7,866 bases of DNA from an uncultured Clostridia bacterium (GTDB taxonomy: Bacteria > Bacillota > Clostridia > RUG12999), in assembly GCA_938005345.1 (NCBI GenBank), contig CALLNG010000509.1:1-7866 (forward strand). Direction: 5' to 3'. Below, piece by piece: positions 5,302 to 7,866 of the stretch. Numbering within the stretch: position 1 is the stretch's first letter; each line of letters starts with the position of its first letter. The notes beneath the pieces were generated by a model that ran no database searches, was not told the origin of the DNA, and saw nothing but the letters and a program-made list of their open reading frames with translations. The position numbers were made by a program, and so were the translations under genes.

Positions 5302-6756
5302 TCACTGGTTGGAATCATCCCCTGTTTCATGGGGAGCGTAAGGCAGACGGAACCAAAAAGAAGAACCGCGGCCTTGTTCACTTGTTACACCATAATCGGC
5401 GTGATGCTGATTTAAAATCCCCTGCACAATGGAAAGGCCTATACCCGTACCATGGGAGGTACGCTGGCTGCGTTCACTCGCCCGGTAATACCGCTGCCAG
5501 ATATGGGGGATTTCTTCCGGCGCAATACCCTTTCCCGTATCCGTAACAGTGCAGGAGACTCCTTCTTCTGTATGCTGTGTGGTAATGGAAACCAATTTAT
5601 CTTCACCTGTATAATTGACAGCGTTGCTGATTAAATTATATAGAACTTGTTGGATGCGGCTTTCATCAGCATAGACATAAGTATCCTCTTCCAAATGCAC
5701 ATCAAATGTATACCCTTCCTGTTCTACAAGCAAATGGAACCGATACAAGATATCCTGTGCTGCTAGAGAGAGAGAGAACCGGCTGCACTCTAGTGGCGTA
5801 GTACCTGCCTCAATTTTGGAAAGGTCTAAGATGTCTGTTACCAAAGCAGAAAGCCTATCGGTTTCATCAATGATAACCTGTGTGTGTGCGGCACGCTTCT
5901 GTGCATTGTTTCCAGATAGGTCCCGAATCATTTCGGCATATGACTTAATAATGGTCAGCGGCGTGCGTAGGTCATGCGAGACATTCGCAATTAAGTCGCG
6001 GCGCAGCGTATCCGTTTTTGAGAGTTCCTGCGTGGTGTGGTTTAATACGTCCGCAAGCTGTACAATTTCAGCATATCCTTCCGCATGAAAGGTAACGTGA
6101 TAGTCTCCTTTCCCTAAAGCATTGGCAGATTTGGTAATGTTGCTAATGGGCTTCGAAATACGGTTTGCAATAAAATAGGACAGGACGAATGCAATGGTCA
6201 ATGATAATACGGTGATGATAATCAGTTGGTTTTGCAGTACCTGCGTGGTAGCGTCAATCGGCGCTAAAGGCGCATTGATGTAAAGGTATTCAGAGCTGCC
6301 GTCAACATTTTGCATTTTGGCGCCAAACACCACCATATGGGTTTTAAACCGTTCATTATTCACCGTATAGGATATGCCATCTGCACTGTCTGGCCTGCGG
6401 TCGAGTTCGCTTAAGAAACTATGAAATTCTCTTGGATTGGTATGCATGGGAGGCATTGCGCCACCCATGGTTGTATTATTGGGAAAAATGGAATTTCCAT
6501 CCTCATCTAAAAGCTGAATGACTATCCCATTTTTATAGGATGCCTGTGAAAGCAGGTCATCAAAATTGGCGCTGCCGTAGGCCTCTACAAGAGATTTGCC
6601 GATTTTCTCAATTTCATGCACTTTCATGATTTCATAGTATGTATTGAGAAATAAGATTTGCAGTAGCCACAATACAATCATAATGAAGAGGGCGAATGTA
6701 CCGAAATATTTCCATAGTTTAAATTTAAGCGATTTTGTGTTGATCCAGTGTTTCAT
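5302..6756 (-). CDS. HAMP-type sensor histidine kinase
   Basis: This 484-aa membrane kinase should sense an extracellular signal and phosphorylate the response regulator encoded just upstream. It has a membrane helix (about 18-38), an extracellular region of about 137 residues, a second helix (177-197), HAMP (198-250) and HisKA with phospho-acceptor H261 in NVSHDLRTP. HATPase_c carries N-box residues N374 and N378, the G1 motif DTGKG at 406, the F-box-like IWQRYYR and the G2 motif GTGIGL at 436. There is no PAS domain, unlike the WalK-type kinase in this window. The extracellular part contains a short Met-rich stretch, MGGAMPPMH (97-105). ATG 6756 is chosen because GGAAAGGG lies 11 bases upstream, within the end of the regulator gene; the gap is 6 bases, so the two are co-transcribed. 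The stimulus is unknown. The closest general class is the PhoR/VanS/ArlS-like kinases, without a firm gene name. Confidence 0.9.
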   Translation of the reverse strand: MKHWINTKSLKFKLWKYFGTFALFIMIVLWLLQILFLNTYYEIMKVHEIEKIGKSLVEAYGSANFDDLLSQASYKNGIVIQLLDEDGNSIFPNNTTMGGAMPPMHTNPREFHSFLSELDRRPDSADGISYTVNNERFKTHMVVFGAKMQNVDGSSEYLYINAPLAPIDATTQVLQNQLIIITVLSLTIAFVLSYFIANRISKPISNITKSANALGKGDYHVTFHAEGYAEIVQLADVLNHTTQELSKTDTLRRDLIANVSHDLRTPLTIIKSYAEMIRDLSGNNAQKRAAHTQVIIDETDRLSALVTDILDLSKIEAGTTPLECSRFSLSLAAQDILYRFHLLVEQEGYTFDVHLEEDTYVYADESRIQQVLYNLISNAVNYTGEDKLVSITTQHTEEGVSCTVTDTGKGIAPEEIPHIWQRYYRASERSQRTSHGTGIGLSIVQGILNQHHADYGVTSEQGRGSSFWFRLPYAPHETGDDSNQ

Positions 6757-6762
6757 TGGATA

Positions 6763-7449
6763 TCAAGCCCTTTCCTCTTCTGTTGCGTCAAATTTATATC
6801 CAAGTCCGCGTAATGTCACAATGTAATCACGGTAGGGCCCAAGACTCCCACGCAGCATTTTGATATGTGTATCCACCGTACGGTCATCTCCATAGAAGTG
6901 ATAGCCCCAAACGTCATTGAGAATTTTATCCCGCGTCAATGCAATGTTTTGATTGAGAACCAAATAGAAGAGCAAATCGTATTCCTTGGGAGTTAAATTT
7001 ATTTCATCCTCCTCCACATATACCTTTCGGGCAGTAAAATCAATTTTAAGCCCGTCTTTATGATATATTTTATGCTTGCCCTCCTTTTTGCCCGAACGCT
7101 TCATAATCGCGTCTATGCGCATCATCAGCTCGCGCGGAGAAAAAGGCTTTACCACATAATCATCCACGCCCAATTCAAATCCATGCAGCTTATCATATTC
7201 TTCCCCTCTGGCCGAAAGCATAATCACAGGCGCCTGGGAAAATTCCCTCAAAGCCTTTACCGCGCTGAAACCGTCCAATTCGGGCATCATTATATCCATA
7301 ATTATGATATCAAAGCTTTCTGATTGGCAAAAACGCACCGCCTCCAGCCCGTTGCACGCTTCGGAAACGCTATGCCCCTCAAGCAAAGCGTATTTTTTTA
7401 TAAGCGTTCTTATCCGTTCTTCATCATCTACTATAAGCAGCTTATACAA
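6763..7449 (-). CDS. OmpR-family response regulator with TTG start
   Basis: This 228-aa transcription factor pairs with the kinase that follows it. The receiver (1-118) shows D8, D9, phospho-acceptor D52 in IIMDIMMP, S79 in VIMLSAR and K101 in VVKPFSP. A basic linker (117-130) leads to a winged-helix domain (about 131-222) with LTPKEYDLL, VWGYHFYGDDRTVDTHI and RGLGYKF. Translation must start at TTG 7449: MYKLLIVDDE aligns with the normal receiver start, GGGAG lies 9 bases upstream, and a stop codon in frame at 7470-7468 leaves no ATG or GTG. The gene is 38 bases behind the carbohydrate-binding protein gene, so all three may form one transcript. Eight of 13 isoleucine codons in residues 1-150 are ATA, but none of four in the remainder, a possible sign of mosaic origin. 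Targets are unknown. Confidence 0.9.
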   Translation of the reverse strand: MYKLLIVDDEERIRTLIKKYALLEGHSVSEACNGLEAVRFCQSESFDIIIMDIMMPELDGFSAVKALREFSQAPVIMLSARGEEYDKLHGFELGVDDYVVKPFSPRELMMRIDAIMKRSGKKEGKHKIYHKDGLKIDFTARKVYVEEDEINLTPKEYDLLFYLVLNQNIALTRDKILNDVWGYHFYGDDRTVDTHIKMLRGSLGPYRDYIVTLRGLGYKFDATEEERA

Positions 7450-7458
7450 TTCTCTTCT

Positions 7459-7463
7459 CTCCC
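7459..7463 (-). promoter_or_regulatory. Ribosome binding site supporting the TTG start
   Basis: On the minus strand GGGAG (7463 to 7459), followed by a purine-only stretch, ends 9 bases before TTG 7449. It is the only ribosome binding site candidate between the upstream in-frame stop and the receiver domain. Confidence 0.6.
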
Positions 7464-7487
7464 GTTTTTAATATAAACGTCTTAAAT

Positions 7488-7866
7488 TTATCTTCCCATG
7501 CCGCCGCCCGGCCTCATTCCGTTAGGCCCGCCTCCCTGCATTCCGCCTCCGGGCATTCCGTTCATTCCGGGCTGAGATCCGTTTGAACCGACATTCATAA
7601 CGCTCTGACTGAATGTAAACTCATAAATCAGCTCGCCGGGAACATATTGCTCTTGGGCAAAGCCGCATGAATCAGTCTGCGCTTCGCCTCCGGCATATAT
7701 GCTGTATGAATCGCCCTCCTGCATAGCCGGAGCGGAAATTACTATTGAATCAAATTGTTTGCCAGGCTTAAAAGCCGCTATGAGAGCGTCCTGTCCGTCC
7801 ATAAGCGCAATAACCGTGCCCGCGGAATAAGTCTGGGAGAAAGACGCCATAACGCAGCACTGCCCC
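7488..7866 (-). CDS. Carbohydrate-binding surface protein (Cthe_2159/PF14262-like), C-terminal fragment
   Basis: The frame is open to the right edge and ends with TAA at 7488, so only about the last 125 residues are visible and the true start lies outside. The internal ATG at 7850 has no ribosome binding site and is not the start. The pattern VMASFSQTYSAGTVIALMDG, then FKPGKQFDSIVISAP, then GDSYSIYAGG, then a Gly/Met/Pro-rich tail (NGMPGGGMQGGGPNGM) resembles the C-terminus of Cthe_2159-type proteins, beta-solenoid polysaccharide-binding proteins usually exported to the cell surface. The match rests on remembered family pattern, not on a search. The tail has no LPXTG motif or membrane segment. 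The gene precedes the response regulator by 38 bases in the same direction, which suggests a joint transcript and perhaps regulation of surface glycan binding by that system. Confidence 0.65.
   Translation of the reverse strand, partial: GQCCVMASFSQTYSAGTVIALMDGQDALIAAFKPGKQFDSIVISAPAMQEGDSYSIYAGGEAQTDSCGFAQEQYVPGELIYEFTFSQSVMNVGSNGSQPGMNGMPGGGMQGGGPNGMRPGGGMGR

Noticed and set aside
5202..5546. Plus-strand open frame of 114 aa overlapping the end of the minus-strand kinase
   Set aside because: About two thirds of it lies opposite kinase ATPase-domain codons; no ribosome binding site or recognisable motif.
7470..7475. TATATT as a -10 box for the second response regulator
   Set aside because: No acceptable -35 sequence lies 16-18 bases upstream (TGGGAA at best), so a promoter in the 38-base gap is not supported.
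1..7866. Insertion sequences, CRISPR arrays, tRNA or rRNA genes, riboswitches
   Set aside because: No transposase motifs, regular spaced repeats, cloverleaf or rRNA-like sequence was recognised on reading both strands.

Overview
The window looks like chromosomal DNA of an anaerobic, low-to-mid GC Bacillota, most likely a gut-type Clostridia. The reasons are a WalR/WalK-type two-component system, AGGTG-type ribosome binding sites, near-consensus SigA promoters, a GH112 galacto-N-biose/lacto-N-biose phosphorylase, and the end of a Gly/Met-rich cell-surface carbohydrate-binding protein of the Cthe_2159 type. No mobile element, tRNA, rRNA or CRISPR array was seen. Genus-level assignment is not possible from the sequence alone.

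Left edge (1-316): a gene of unknown function reads leftward off the edge (start at 84). It has a near-perfect SigA promoter (TTGACA-N17-TATACT, minus strand). Between it and the rightward operon lies a perfect match to the WalR operator consensus (TGTAAA-N5-TGTAAA on the minus strand, 174-190). The rightward operon has its own extended -10 promoter (249-278).

Plus-strand block (317-5077): walR (response regulator) is followed by walK (sensor kinase) and a GH112 phosphorylase. walK is split by a single-base frameshift, probably one extra G in a GGGGG run at 1184-1188. Correcting it gives a 601-aa protein of normal WalK size. The phosphorylase has its own strong promoter inside the 3' end of walK (2827-2855) and starts at ATG 2930. 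The usual walH/walI genes are absent behind walK. A strong hairpin at 5143-5168 separates this block from the convergent one.

Minus-strand block (7866-5302): the C-terminal end of a carbohydrate-binding surface protein is followed, 38 bases on, by an OmpR-family response regulator with a TTG start. A HAMP-type sensor kinase follows 6 bases later. The first two thirds of this regulator and the surface protein are rich in the ATA isoleucine codon, unlike the rest of the window, so there may be a recombination or assembly joint near 7000.

Taken together, one two-component system (cell-wall homeostasis type) sits beside a cytosolic host-glycan disaccharide phosphorylase. A second system sits beside a surface polysaccharide-binding protein. 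The individual families are all known. What deserves a second look is the arrangement, the well-formed WalR operator beside its own regulator gene, and the broken kinase frame.
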